From Lineus longissimus (Eukaryota; Nemertea; Pilidiophora; Heteronemertea; Lineidae), in contig NC_088320.1 in the NCBI RefSeq assembly GCF_910592395.1, positions 8,122,001 through 8,186,000 on the forward strand: 64,000 nucleotides of DNA. Reading direction: 5' to 3'. The notes beneath the pieces were generated by a model. That model worked only from the letters and a program-made list of their open reading frames with translations, was not told the origin of the DNA and searched no databases. Of the stretch, positions 1 to 12,605 are shown piece by piece (the first letter of the stretch is position 1; every line of letters begins with the position of its first letter). The translations under genes were made by a program, and so were the position numbers.

Positions 1-103
1 AGCATCCAGCCAAATCTAAATGGAAACAGAGCGTCACTAAATTGCAGCATTTGAAGGGGGAGGGTTTCAAGAACCGGAAGGCCAGGATAGGCAGGCAAAG
101 CTA

Positions 104-2144
104 ATGGGGCCACCTTGTACATCGGGATTCTGCCGTAAATCTAAGCTGCGAGGCTGCCAAAGTCTGACTGAGACAAAGCGCCAGGGAATTTTTGACAGAT
201 TCTGGGCAATGAATTCATGGGAGGAGCGCCGTGTATACATTCATACATTGGTCGATCAGGTAAATTCAATTTCTCAAAATATCACCAGTGATGGCAGCAG
301 AGCTCAATTTACCCAAGCTGATCATGGTCCACTTCGTAGCTCTAATCGTCCTGACAAAGATTATACCATGCAGGCCAACCCATCATTTGAATTCCCTTCA
401 GTAACATGATGAAATTGGAGGAATTTGTTGCTAATGTAGACAAATATTTCTTGCAGGTTGACCAAAAACAGAAGAGTGTAGGCCCAGGATCAAGGTGAAG
501 TTGTTCCCTCACATACCAACTTAAACTAAGTGATGCTACTGCAATCCAAGTGTGCAAATCCTTGTTCGCTTCTACACTTGGCATCTCGAAAAGAACCACT
601 GGTTCATGGATGACAGATCTAGAGGCAGTCGACACAAACCCACCCCGACCCAAGACTCCTAAAAGCGGTGAGTATTGGAGTGTTAAACAGGCGCTTGAAT
701 TTGGTTCAGTCTTGACCTTGTGGATGACCTAGGACCTGAGGGTGGACAGTCATCAAAAATCTACTCAGGCAACCCGTCTCGACACAAAATGGATTTGTCA
801 CAATCAGTAAGTCTGATTGATCATTGCAAACTCTTTCCAAACTAGTGGCTTTTCACCTTTTGAGTTCATGACTTGCATGGAGGCGAGTTGCATTCACTCA
901 CTCACTGCTTTGATTTTTCTTTCAGGAAAACGTGTCCCTGTGGCAGAGGCTGATCGCGAATTCCTGACGACTTGGCTTGCTGGTATGCAGATAGTTCCAT
1001 CGCACTACTGCCGTAACGTCCCTACATACCAAACCAAGAAGTTTCTGTATCCTGGGACAACAAAGCCCAACCTGTATGGCGAGTACAAAATAGCAGCAGA
1101 AGAAGCTGGTTTCCGAGTTGTGAGTTTAACCGTTTTCTCCGAGACCTTCACCACTCAGAACTACTCTGTATTCATCCCAAGAAAAGACCAATGCGATGTT
1201 TGTGTCAGTGCGAAACATGGAAACACTGATGACGATTTGTTCACTGCACACATTAAGGCTAAAGATTAAGCCAGAGCCGAGAAACAACGCGACAAGGACC
1301 GAGCGAGTGAGAGGTTTCTGTCTGGACAATGGACGTACAGGCAGTGCTACTTTGTCCGAAAACAAAGGCTAGTGCTATGTACTATAAGACCAAGTTACAA
1401 GTCCACAATTTCACCCTGTTCGAGCTAACGAAAAAACAGGGATTCTGCTACTTGTAGGAAGAGCATGAAGGCAACCTCAGCAGCGACATGTTTGCATGCC
1501 TCCAGTACAAGCACTTTCACCGCATACGCACAGCCAATGATAACATAGAAGAGCTCATCATCTGGAGTGATGGATGTGGATACCAAAATCGTAACATGAC
1601 CCTTGCAAATGCCTATGTGTCCTTAGCTATGAAACATGGTGTGAAAATTGTGCAAAAATATCTTGTCGCCGGGCACACCCAGATGGAGTGCGACAGCATG
1701 CACAGTACCATAGAGAGAAAAATTGTGTGCGATATTTTCACGCCTCGTGATTATGTGGTCATCATGGAAAATGCGCGTATCAAACCATATCCATACAAAG
1801 TTTACTAGGTCTCCCATAATGAAATGATGAAATTAGCAGGTAGTTATCTTACCAGCATCAGGCCAGGAAAGAAAGCTGGTGATCCCACAGTGCACGACCT
1901 GAGGGGTTTGGTATACTACAGTTCTGGGAAGATTCTGTACAGACTGGCCTTTTCTCAAGAATTGAACTGGCAAATTTTGCCCCAGAGGCTGAACATACCG
2001 CAGGAACCCTTTGCATGGGTTCAACTCTTCGCTGCCCCGCTACCAATTACTTTAAGGAAATTTAATGACCTCCAATCGATGAAACATGTTATGCCACAGT
2101 CCTGTCATCATTACTTCGACTCCCTGCCTCATTTGGCAAAATAA
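104..2144 (+). pseudogene. Decayed GQNRN-type transposon protein
   Basis: Four blocks in varying frames form one protein family seen in many invertebrate mobile elements. 104-409 holds a Cys-rich block (KLRGCQSLTETKRQGIF) resembling the C..C/R..IF..FW segment of these proteins. 550-660 holds a helix-turn-helix-like stretch (VCKSLFASTLGISKRT). 958-1269 has HYCRNVPTYQTKKFLYP and PRKDQCDVCVSA. 1488-2144 has the diagnostic SDGCGYQNRN, then GHTQMECDSMHSTIE, and SIRPGKKAGDPTVHDLRGL. The acidic and histidine residues of these motifs suggest a DDE/RNase-H-like nuclease core, but that is inference. Breaks include an in-frame TAG at 1806-1808, a stop at 1267-1269 and frame changes between blocks, so it is a relic. 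The 5' end may lie outside the window. I know of no characterised activity for the family. Confidence 0.75.
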
Positions 2145-2480
2145 GTTCCGAAGGAATGTTTTACTCTGCCATTTCTGCATTTAGACATTTTGCCCAACTC
2201 ATGTATCAAAGTGCCTAACTCGCCTGCTGATGTTTGTACTTTTTGCCTAAGTCATAGCTAACTGTTATGTAACCACACCTACTATCCTTGTTCATTGTAT
2301 CTTAATTGTCATATTACCATGTACCCGTGTTCAACAAATAGTAAATAAATAAGTTTCCAGTCAGATTTAAAAAGGTTTTTCCTTGTTTTCTCAAAACTAG
2401 CAAAATGAGTGAGGCAGTTATCGTAGGAGGCTGACGATATGATGTATCCTTGCTATGAGTACCTACCACAAAAGTTTTAT
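2145..2480. other. 3' flank of the first relic, no gene seen
   Basis: AT-rich sequence after the GQNRN relic. AATAAA-type signals near 2343-2350 could be its poly(A) site. No coding signal was found on either strand. Confidence 0.4.
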
Positions 2481-2691
2481 CGAAAACAAGTCACTAATAA
2501 GCGAGATATCACATTTTTTAGATATCGACATTTGGCCCCCTGGTGGCCAAGTAGAGAATCAGATCGGACAGAAATTTAGTGTCACGGGTCATCTGACCTA
2601 GGGGGTCATGTGTACAAAGTTTTCAGTCCTTAGGCCTAGCGGTTAAAAAACGTGCCACTGTTTTTGAACTAGGATACGACGGACGACGGAC

Positions 2692-2722
<31 letters not shown>

Positions 2723-2770
2723 GACGACGGACACTGTGGTATTGTATAGACTCCCCTACGGTGAGCCAAA
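2481..2770 (+). repeat. GACCTT-type interspersed repeat, partial copy
   Basis: This diverged copy of the repeat also present at 42280-43330 shares the phrases on lost target binding (tttggccccctggtggcc), acctgacctagggg, catgtgtacaaagttt and aaacgtgcca. It ends in an imperfect (ACG)n array (about 2680-2735) and a ggtgagccaaaaaa tail. Such elements are common in marine invertebrate genomes. Whether this is a LINE/SINE tail or a DNA-element remnant cannot be decided here. Confidence 0.6.
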
Positions 2771-3395
2771 AAAACAACAACCACTAGAGAATTATTTCAA
2801 TAACAAGCATTAATTAGCACTCCAAGTAATTGATTAAAACAAAATTATCATAAAGTGAACCCATTCAATAAGCTCAATTAGCATTGAAGAAGTGAAAAAT
2901 TTAAAAAATCAGCAAAACTCAGATAAAATTTTGTGATTGTACCTATTTTACCTAGTTTCTCTTTTTTGTGTACCCAGGGTTATATCTAGGCCGTTTTGGA
3001 ATGGCGCTGCGCCATGCCCCCTTTCAGCCCCGCCATGCTGCCCCCTTGATCTCAAATCCCGCCAATACTGCCCTTTTTTGACGCCAATGTTCCCCCAGTT
3101 AATCCGCCAAGCCCGTTATTATCTTCAACAAATGATCGCCATGCCTTATCTTCAAGCCGCCATGTGCCGTCGTCTATAATTTATGCAGTTACCGCGAGCG
3201 CGCAATCCAATCCGCCAATCCGAGCCTCAAGCTAGCGATGGGTCTACCTCACCAACAGCCGTCGCCAACAGAACGTCTACCTGTATATCCATCTGCACAT
3301 TATTCATCACTGAACGCGAGGTCGTCACACCAATGCCACGTGCAAGAGGACGAAGGGTGGCGCAGACTGGTGGTAGTTGAAGAAACTATTAAATC
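2771..3395. other. Flank upstream of hAT relic, no gene seen
   Basis: AT-rich to 2930, then a stretch (3000-3180) rich in repeated gccatgccc/ccgccaa words. Short open frames have no recognisable domain. It may hold the 5' end and promoter of the hAT element that starts coding at 3396. Confidence 0.35.
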
Positions 3396-6237
3396 ATGCC
3401 GGGCAAAAAGAGGCGGGCGAAGGAGAAGGAGGCAAAGTTGGCTCAGTTGGCGGCCAAATGTCCTCGGATAGAGGTTTTATTTGGGTAAATAAAACAGAAA
3501 TAATCTTTATCAAATGAATAATAGTGAAATTAAGCATTGTTGTGCCGATATATTGCAATGTTTTGTTCTTCAGCGGCGGTTGCATGCGCCGATCGTGATG
3601 GTGGGCAGGGCTGCAGTCACGGCCACGTGCTTTGGCATTGATAGAGTTAGATCAGTCCTACGTTTGTGCCGTGCATGTATATCTTCCGGGTATATCTGGG
3701 GTATATCTTCTTTGCCATTCTTGTACAAATCCCTCTGCAACTGCGAGTGCAAGTTCACTGAACGGGCTGCTGGCAATGCCATATCAGATTATGTGACTAC
3801 ATTCTTCGAATTATTTTTTCTTTCCAAGCACAAAGGAGAAACCACCACCACCACCTGAGCCTGCCTCTAACACTTCTGAGGAGGAAGAAGCATCTGTAGT
3901 GTTACCCCCACATTATACACCAATTAGTGATGACAGTGGTGATGAACATAGTGACCCAGGTAATTATGTTTAAGAAAATGACGTTATTCAGTTGTGTTAT
4001 TTCAAGTTTAGGTCTTAGAAATCAAAACTGTTGACTGGAATTGTTCTTTGTAAACCACTTATGTCATGAAATGAAAAAGATATATTGATTCTTTAGCACT
4101 TTCCAAAAGTGTTCAGTTTAAAAACCCTGGTTTTCTCTCCAAAAACTCATATTTTAAAAAGAATCTCTAATGAAATTTTCGACAAACTAATTGTCTTACA
4201 TTTTCCAGATACTGAACCAGCAGCAGCTGATCTTGAAGCGACACCAGGACCTAGTCAGGAGAAAGCATGCAACGCCAAACATTCAGAAGGGTTCAACATG
4301 GTTTAATATCCACCCTAGCCTGAGGAACTGGTTGATACACTAGCATGGTGGTGAAGATGGAAGTCATTTCTTCTGTAAAGTGTGTAAAAACATAAAGTAA
4401 AGGCACTGAATGGCAGTGTCGTGTGGACTGAAAAGCCATTCCGAACTGCCCGGTTGGATGCTGTGAGGGCCCATGAGACCAGTAGACAACACACTGAGGC
4501 ACTGAAAAACGAAGCAGATGCCTCTACTGGAACTGCTCTTCAGACTTTAACAGTCAATGATCGCCCAATCAGACAGGGGGTTAACGACCTGTTCAGAATT
4601 CTGAAGTGCATTTGTTTCAATGACATGCCTCTGTCAAAGTTTGGTTCAATGGTCGAACTGTCTATATCTGTAGGAGCCCCCCGTATACCACTGCTGCAAA
4701 AAGGCAAAAATGCAACCTACACCAGTGAAAGTACAATGATTGAATTGTTGGAGATATTGGCCAGTGAAGTTGAGGAGAGCCTGCTTGAGGACATTCAAAA
4801 AAGTCCATTTTTTCACTGATGATGGATGAAACATGCGATGTTGCAGTGAAGAAGAATTTAGCTTTGGCATGTAGATATTTTGACACTGAAGAGGGCATGG
4901 TACAAAATGCATTTGTGCAGGATATGTTTGTCCCTGATGGTTCGGCAGATACGATTTATGAGGCAGTCGTGAAGACAGTGAATGAAAAGGAACTTGATTG
5001 TAACAAGCTTGGTGGAGTGGGCACTGATGGTGCCTCTGTCATGACTGGTCGGGTGAATGGTGTCGTTACAAAAATGAAGGCTTTAGAGCCAAACATCATT
5101 GCAGTTCATTGTGTTAATCATAGGCTTGCCCTTGCAAGCAAGGACAGCTTTGGACAGATGCCAGTTCTTGTCAATTTAGAAGAAACATTGGAGGCCCTCT
5201 TTAAGTACTATAACTACAGTTCTAAGAAAAAAGGTTCATTGGAACAGGTAGGCTAAATACAGTAAATCCGATCGCCTAAGCCAGAGTCGCTAAGTCAGAT
5301 TTTGGCCTTATAGAATACTTTTTAGTATGTATTTTATAAAGCAGATAATGTGTATTGTATCTCAGATCAGATAAATTACATGTAAAATTCTCTGGTCTAC
5401 AGAATCGATCTTAAGCAATTCAGGTGGTGGTAATCTCATTTTCTAATCACGTCCTTGTCCTTTCTTTCAGTTGCAGACTTTACTTACTTCAGAGGAAAGA
5501 GGACGAGCTGTGACAATCAAGCATGCAGCCCATACTAGGTGGCTGTCACATGATGCAGCTGTAGATAGTGTGAGAAAGGCATATGATGCCATCCTTGTTG
5601 ACCTTGAAAGTGAGGTGGTAAAGCCAACCACTGGAGAAGCTGGGGCCAAGGCTGGTGGTCTGAAAAAGCGTATGATGCAGTACAACACACTGGCTTGCAT
5701 TTTGCTGTTGGCTGACGTGCTTCCAAGACTGGCCCAACTTAGTCTGCATTTTCAGAAGGAAAAGGTACTAGTAGGACACAGTGCTAATAGTTTTTTGAGT
5801 CTATCCCCATCCATGATGTAATTTTTGACTAGAGATCAGTTGGTATTAATTCTCTTAACAGTGAAGTCACCACTGAGATTTATGCAGTGTCATCTTCATA
5901 ATTTGTGCAGTGCATATTTAGTTCATGGTTCTCCTGAACTTTGAAGCTTTTATTCAATTTCAGGTTGATTTGACAATGATTGACAGTATGTTGTCATCAA
6001 CACTGAAGTCAATTGGGGACATGAAAGAAACCCCAGGGCGACATCTCGCAAAGTTGGAGACACTTGCTGAGAAATACAAAATAACCAAGTCGCATAATCA
6101 GAACTTTGAACTGACTAAGTGCAGATACATAGATGCTACAATTGCCTCAATAAATAAACGCCTGTGTTGTCCGTGCCATGGGTGTGTTGGATTTTTCAAA
6201 TGTGAGTGGTCAGAGAGTACTGCTTCCTAGCCTCTAT

Positions 6238-7330
6238 AGCCCCTTTTCCACTATCAAAAATTGCCGGGCCTTGACCCGGGTCGAGCACGGCTCGGTTAAA
6301 AAAAGTGTAATGGAAATGGGTCGACCGGGCTCGGCACGGTGCCATTTCCATGTGGGCCGAACCCCCCAAAAGGATGTGAGCTCGACCCGGGTCGAGCACG
6401 GTTCGGCAATAAAAATGAGCAGTGGAAACGCGAACTGGGCCGGGCCCACTTATCTGAGTAATAGTGCGCATGCTCACTAATGACCTTGACCGTTGTCATT
6501 CCCCGGTATTTCTGTCACTGTGCAGTTCTGTCGTAAGTTATTGATTTATATCGCTACAACATGCCAGCAGCAGCAACAACAAGAGGGGCAACGTGGAGCG
6601 TTCCGGAAACGATTGATTACTATTTGGGGCGAGGAGAAGATACAGGCTCAATTGGAGGGGGCTCGCCACAATAACAAGATTTTTTCGCAAATCGCCGTGT
6701 CCCTCTCAATGTCAGGATTCGAAGGACGTGATGGCAAGCAGTGCCAGGAAAAAGTGAAAAAAATGAAAAAAAAGTATCGGGAAGTTCTTGATAACAATGG
6801 CCGGTCCGGCCGTGGGCGGAAAACTTGGGAGTTCTACGATAGGATGGATGAAATCTTGGGAAACAGGCCGATGTCAAGGCCGTCAATTCTGCTCCAGTCT
6901 GCAAAAACGAAAACTTCCAAGACCAAGAAGCCATGTCCTGCCGCATTAGGGGCACCTATTGCCAATGCAGCTGCAGGTTCAAAATTGCAGGATTCCACTT
7001 CGGGGAGAGCCTGTCAGAGCCAGTGGAGGATATCTATAGTATTGCCGGAGATCTGGCCAGTGGAGATGAATATTCAGACACTGACATCAATGCCATTGGT
7101 AAGGGAAAATTATAACCGTCTGCAGCTAAAAGTCTGAGAGAGAATTTTACTAACATTCCTAACTCCAAAAATAGGAGAGTAGCGTTGCTGACAGCGGCCG
7201 ATGTGGACACCAGAATTTGGCCTGGATATTATTGCGCGCAATGGAAATGGTACAAAACAAGTGGGCCGGGTCCGGACCGAGCACGGCACAGTTGAACAGG
7301 GACAGATTGTGCGGTAGTGGAAAAGGGCCT
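6238..7330 (+). mobile_element. Harbinger-like non-autonomous element in the hAT relic
   Basis: The ends are inverted repeats: AGCCCCTTTTCCACTA on the left and, reverse-complemented, AGGCCCTTTTCCACTA on the right (15 of 16 match). A 3-bp duplication TAT flanks them (6235-6237 and 7331-7333). Removing the element and one TAT puts ...SLY in frame with GNEEIETLAEYF of the hAT protein, which fixes both boundaries. A 3-bp target duplication, TIRs of this kind and a Myb/SANT gene are PIF/Harbinger hallmarks. The DDE nuclease gene is absent, so it would have needed help in trans. The subterminal part has repeated gggtcgagcacgg motifs near both ends. Confidence 0.85.
6561..7137 (+). pseudogene. Myb/SANT-like DNA-binding protein, frameshifted
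   Basis: An ATG at 6561 opens a frame reading MPAAATTRGATWSVPET. The domain then continues in another frame (LITIWGEEKIQAQLEGARH), so one indel lies near 6610. The rest is a trihelix Myb/SANT domain: IWGEEKIQAQLEG, IFSQIAVSLS, QCQEKVKKMKKKYREV, FYDRMDEILGNRP. In PIF/Harbinger transposons this second protein binds the element ends and imports the nuclease. Here it is the only gene left. A Ser/Ala-rich tail follows. Confidence 0.8.
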
Positions 7331-7786
7331 TATGGCAATGAAGAGATAGAGACACTAGCAGAATACTTTGGCTTGGAATCTGACGAGGTTCTCTCACAAT
7401 GGGACAGGTTCAAAGATATCTATCGGCCCATGGATTCTACACTTTCAACAGATGTAACCTTGCAGGGTTTGTGTGCTTGTGCATGTAAACAACCACTAGT
7501 ACAATCAGCTTGCCCAGCCATCTGCAAATTCCTTGCTGTGGCTGCCACTCTGCCTATGAGTACAGCCACAGTAGAAAGAATCTTTTCTCATCTGAAGCTT
7601 ATCAAAACTGCTCAGAGGAATAGACTGGGGGAGGACCACCTCAACAAAATCCTAATGATTAAGCTGAATGGTAGGTATGTGAGTGAAGGCCTGCTACAAA
7701 AATGCACCAATGCATACCTCAGCAAGAAAGACAGGCGATTGAGCTTAAATGCATGGAAAGCTGCTGCTTCTAGCAAGAATGCCTAG

Positions 7787-8524
7787 TGAGTCATCCATCT
7801 GGGGTGCACTTGTGCACTATCTATAGTAAATAAAAAAGGTGAAATAAAGAGATCTGTTTCTGAGAACCTTTTTATTTATTCCTTTTTTTCATTTCATGGT
7901 TATAATCTGTATATTATGTGTCTGTACTTGTTGGAAGATCATGATGCCCTCCCCTTTTCTCAGGACTTGGGACCTGCTACCACTCACACTGGCTTTATAT
8001 AAATCCTCCATATAATGTAGGATTAGCCCTGGTCTCCCTGTCACCTCCACAGCCAATTGAAATGAAAATAATCTAGAAGTTGTCACTCAGGTTGGTGTTA
8101 TTAAATGTCAAGTTTACTGGCAGTGGAAGAAAACACAGACTAAAGCTATACTGCTTACTAATACTACTGACAACACTTTGCTATTTAAGCTAGCACTAGT
8201 ACAAGACAATGACATACTGGTAGTGAATGATGATGTGAGTACAATAACATGTAGTAGGTTGTATGAAGGATGGTGCAGGGAGGAGAGTACATGCAACCTA
8301 CACATTGATTGTACATCATTATGACATAGCCATAGGCCTACCTGCTGTAATTAGGCCTAAGTGTACAATATTTGCTGTGCAGCATGGGATGTACTGGTGC
8401 TGTAGCTCCTCATTTCTGGACAAACTGACACTTACACTGACACTGACAGTGACAAGCTGAGAGTGATGGCAGTCTAACATGTTTAGGCGTGACAATAAAT
8501 TTATTTCGTATCATTACTTTTCAG
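7787..8524. other. Spacer between two hAT elements, no gene seen
   Basis: AT-rich, with a poly(A)-like signal near 7843 and short direct repeats (gacactgacactgacagtgaca, 8430-8455). The missing first exon and zinc-finger start of the next hAT gene should lie here, but I could not identify it. The acceptor tttcag at 8519-8524 marks the next exon. Confidence 0.4.
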
Positions 8525-11500
8525 TAACTGCAGGGATGCAACCTGCTCTCCGCTCGCATGCCAAAGGGACTAAACACCAGAGAATCGTACGATCTGTATC
8601 CTCTGCAATATCGTCAACGTCATCCTCGACACACAGCGGTGCTGCCACTACATTTGCAATCACGAACATTGACGATTACTTCGTTATTCGAGAACTGTCG
8701 CCTCCTGAAGCTTTGGGGTCAGAGCCAGTCATTGTTGATGCAGATCATGAAGATGATGATGGTGTTGGAGTCGCTGCAGAACGTCATCCACATCAGGGTA
8801 GGCACGCCTTAAATTTGTTCACTCTCTGCTGCATCTGCCTCATAGCATAGTTTGTTATCATGTTACATACATGTGTATGTGTATAATTTATAGCAAAATA
8901 GGTGATCACTGTTGTCTGCCTGGGCTGTAGCCAGCGGCAATCGCCAGGGCATGCACTACACTTCTATCTATAACTAGTGGATGGGCTACTCAATAGATGC
9001 CACCAATAGATGCCACTAGCATCTGTCAGTCTCATTTCATCCCAGCACAAAATCTGTATACTGGTGTGCACTTTGGGAAAAAAACACATTTACTGATTTC
9101 ATGTCACTATTTTCAGGTGGAAGGACTGCTGCTCTGCCTGAAGCTGATAGACCAGAACGTGATCGTAGACCTGTGCCAGCAACTGCAGGAGTTGGTCAGT
9201 TGAAGACATTGACAAACTTTGTGAGCAAAAACACGTGTTTACGCGCCGAAGTTATATGGACAATGAAAGTTATCAAAGCCCATTACTCATACAATTCCTG
9301 TAGTGACATTGCTGAAACATTCCAGTCAATGTTTCCTGACAGTGCTATAGCTAAACAGTTCAATTGTGGTGAACGTAAATGTGCTTACCTCTCCTGCTAT
9401 GGCATTGCTCCACATTTCCAGGATCTATTGGCAAAATCAGTCCAAGAACAGGATTCATTCGTCACCTTGTTTGATGAGAGCTTAAACAAAGAAACCAAAA
9501 ACAAGCAAATGGACTTGCACGTTCGAACTTGGGGTGAAAATGGCAAGGTGAGTTTTTTTGGAAACTATCACTTAATGACAATATAGTCACAAAATGAAGG
9601 GGCTGAACAGTGTCAGTTATAAACAATGACTGTGATTCACAGTGATCACCCCTCAATGGAATTGTTATGTCTACAAGAAATAGTTCTCCGTATCACCAGC
9701 AGGGTACTGGGTTACCAGAACCAGTGTATACAGACTGGTATTAGGTAATGATGCTTGTATAAATCTTTATAGATACCAATTTGTGTTATAAATAATTATC
9801 ATCATTGGTATCATTAAGAAGTCTGTGCCAAATTTTCAGTCATGTCTAAAATCAGGCGTGAAGGGGTCCTCATTCTTAGTTAAAAATTCTTATCTTAATA
9901 TCACTTTTGTTTCAGATTGCCAGTCGTTATTTTGGTTCTGTGTTTTTGGGACACTCAACTGCAGAAGATATGATTGTACACATGGAAAAGGCGACTACAG
10001 ACCTCAACATGAGAAACCTTGTCCAGATATCGATGGATGGACCAAGTGTTAATTGGAAGTTCTACAGGCTTTTCCAGAACAAACTTAGTGAGATCCATGA
10101 CAAGAAATTAATTGATATCGGAAGCTGTGGCTTACACATAGTACATGGTGCTTTCAAAGATGGAGCTACAGAATCTGGTTGGGAAATAGGTAAACTCTTG
10201 TCTAGTTTGTTTACCTTATTCAAGGATACCCCTGCTCGAATGGAGGACTTTGTTCGTGTGACAAAATCAGACACGTTTCCATTGAAGTTCTGTGCACATA
10301 GATGGGTGGAAAACACTAATGTTGCAAAACGTGCAATTCGGATTTGGGATAATGTCAAGACATATGTTGCAAAGGTTAGAGACAAAACGATCCCTAAGCC
10401 TGATACTGTTTCTTATGATGTCGTGCAGACCCACTGTGCTGACCCACTCACTGTAGCCAAGCTACATTCGTTCATTAGCATCGCTAATGTTGTTGAGCCA
10501 TTTTTGTCCTTCTATCAGACCGATCTTCCAGTGCTGCCGTTCTTGGCAGGTGACATGTTTCGCCTGATGAGGGCTCTGATGAGGCGTTTCCTCAATGAGG
10601 AGGTGATGGAGATGGTGACAAAGGCTAGCATTATGTCAGTGGAGGTAAACAACAAAGAAAACCATGCTCTTCAACAAAATGTTGATGTAGGTTTTGATGC
10701 TGAGGCAGAGGTGAGGCGCCTGTACACAAACAAGAAGATAAGCCCCCGACAGGTCATGGAATTCAGAGAACAGTGCAGGTCATTTCTCATGAAACTGGTC
10801 AACAAGCTTACCGTGAAAGCTCCATTGAAGTATCCCCTTGTGCGACACCTTGCCTGCCTTGATCCAAGACACATGGCAAGAGAAAGGGAGTCATCAGTAA
10901 ATAACTTCAAAAATGTATTGAGAATTTTGAGGAACTCTGAGCGAATCCCATTCGGTTCCACCTGTGATGTAATTCTCCAACAGTACCGATACTTTCTTGA
11001 TACTGTAGTTGCAGAAAATCATGGCACGTACTCAAACTTCAAACCAGGTTTCCAAGCAGCATGTGATGATGAAAGCCGTGTGGATGTTTTGCTACGTCAG
11101 GACATGGGGTGCGATGCAGAAAGTTATGGGAAACTTTGGGCAGTCATCAAGCCTCTACTGTTGCTGTCACATGGGCAGGCTAGTGTTGAGAGAGGCTTCT
11201 CAGTTAATCGTCAAATCGAGGTAGAAAATCTGCAGGAGCAGTCATTCATATCACAGAGACTCATATGTGATCACATTGAGGCTGTGGGAGGGATAAAGAA
11301 TGTGTCTCTGACCAAGCAGTTGCTGCTCTCAGCTGCTTCTGCACGGCAGCGTTACATATCCCACCTTGAGGACCAAAGGCAATCCAAACTCAGAAAAGAA
11401 GCCCAGAGGAAAAGGAAGCATATCCTTGACGAAATTGACACTGTTAAAAAAAAGAAAAAGAGACTAGAGATTGAAATAGAAGAAGTGCTGAAGTCTTCAG

Positions 11501-11649
11501 AGAAGTATGCTGACAAGGCTGAGGCAACGGGGAACATGACACATCTCACGAAATCGAATTGCTTGAGAAAAACATCGAAGGAGAAGAAAAAGGCACTCCA
11601 GCCCATAGTGGAGGAACTTGAGGATAAACTCCAAGCTCTGAAAGAATAA
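8525..11649 (+). CDS. hAT transposase, near-intact, with coiled-coil tail
   Basis: The exons 8525-8797, 9117-9547 and 9916-11649 join with matching phases (G|GT, then phase 0) at canonical GT/AG sites. The first visible exon has the end of a BED-like finger (LRSHAKGTKHQR) and an acidic linker. The second has LTNFVSKNTCLRAEVIWTMK and the first catalytic segment (FVTLFDESLNKETKNKQMD). The third has SRYFGSVFLGHSTAEDM, QISMDGPSVNWK, HIVHGAFKDG, HRWVENTNVAKRA and the hAT dimerisation segment (LLLSHGQASVERGFSVNRQ). About 100 Lys/Glu-rich residues follow (11340-11646), strongly coiled-coil-like and longer than a usual hAT C-terminus. No stop interrupts 1,734 nt of the last exon. The N-terminal exon is missing or unrecognised, so whether it is active is open. 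AATAAA at about 11733 is a plausible poly(A) signal. Confidence 0.85.
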
Positions 11650-12605
11650 AACTAACCCACCCAGTGATTCACAAAGTTTAGTCTTGATCAGGAGCCTAGT
11701 TTCATTCAATTGTGAAATTGTGTTGATTGAATCAATAAATGTAGTGAACTGGGTGATAGTGACAGCAAGATAACTTGAGAACTGTGGTCCTGGACAAAGT
11801 GGCATTCTGTGGTGTCCTAAGTACTGTTTTCATTTTGGCATGGTGCCAATTTTTGGCCTTCTGGGGTCTGCGGTTTAACTTGTTCTGCGGTTTAAATGGA
11901 TAGAATCCTACACACATGTAACATGACTGCTTGACTGCTAACTATCTCTTTTCACCATGTCTGTGACTGTGTATATAAGTGCAACCCTTTAGTGTGGGGT
12001 TAAAACTTCTGATTCTGCCAGGCACCAAACTATAGAATAGTCCTATTTAAAGTGAAGAGGTGAGGAAATCAATCGTGCCTTGTGTGGATTTCCTTTTTGA
12101 GTTTCATCTATCAGGTTGTATTCATTGCATTCACAGCACACTGTAAAATGCATGTTCATGTGGTCTAGTCTTGCTGATATCGTATATTAGTAGTGCATAC
12201 TCAATTTCTGATTTTGTATTTTTGATAAAATTACACTTTTAATACAATTTTAATTTCATACGTAAAACATGGTGTTATTATCTCCTGTTTGAGTAGCCCA
12301 TGATGATGTTTTGTTCATTTAGGAACCATCAAAAGGATAGTCCTGCATACCAAAATTTAGTCGATCAACCCTTCCCTCCCGAAGACTGAATTATTTAGTC
12401 TCCAGGCTTCAAATTTCTTCAATTTGATAATTTGGTGAGACAACCCCCTGATCGATGGTGTACATTAAGTAATGTACATGTATTGTTTCAAGATAGCGTA
12501 GGGTTATCCATTTATGAAGGCTTAAAAATGGGTGATGCCAGCATGAGATTTCCTTGAGACATGTATATTCAGAAGAGTTTCCGGTAGAACTTTACCCTGA
12601 AAAAC
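11650..12605. other. hAT 3' flank, no gene seen
   Basis: AT-rich non-coding sequence with a poly(A)-like signal soon after the hAT stop. No recognisable ORF, repeat family or RNA gene was found before the BEL fragment. Confidence 0.4.

Larger units (their letters stand above)
3396..7786 (+). pseudogene. hAT transposase (ZNF862/ZMYM-like group), broken
   Basis: Exons can be followed by phase. 3396-3484 (MPGKKRRAKEKEAKLAQL) joins 3829-3959 (acidic, Pro-rich), then 4209 onward, with a TTF/BED-like zinc finger (STWFNIHPSL, FFCKVC, VRAHETSRQH). 4421-5250 has PFFH, MMDETCDVAVKK, GVGTDGASVMTGR and HCVNHRLALA. 5472-5763 (HTRWLSHDAAV) and 5964-6150 follow. The hAT C-terminal dimerisation domain (PMSTATVERIFSHLKLIKT, RNRLGEDHLN) ends at 7786. 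It is dead: frameshifts lie near 4250, 4400 and 4815 (extra T before MMDETCD), and a 1.1-kb element is inserted at 6238. Donors at 3485, 3960, 5249 and 5765 with matching acceptors show it evolved as a spliced gene. AATAAA at about 7843 is a plausible poly(A) signal. Confidence 0.85.
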
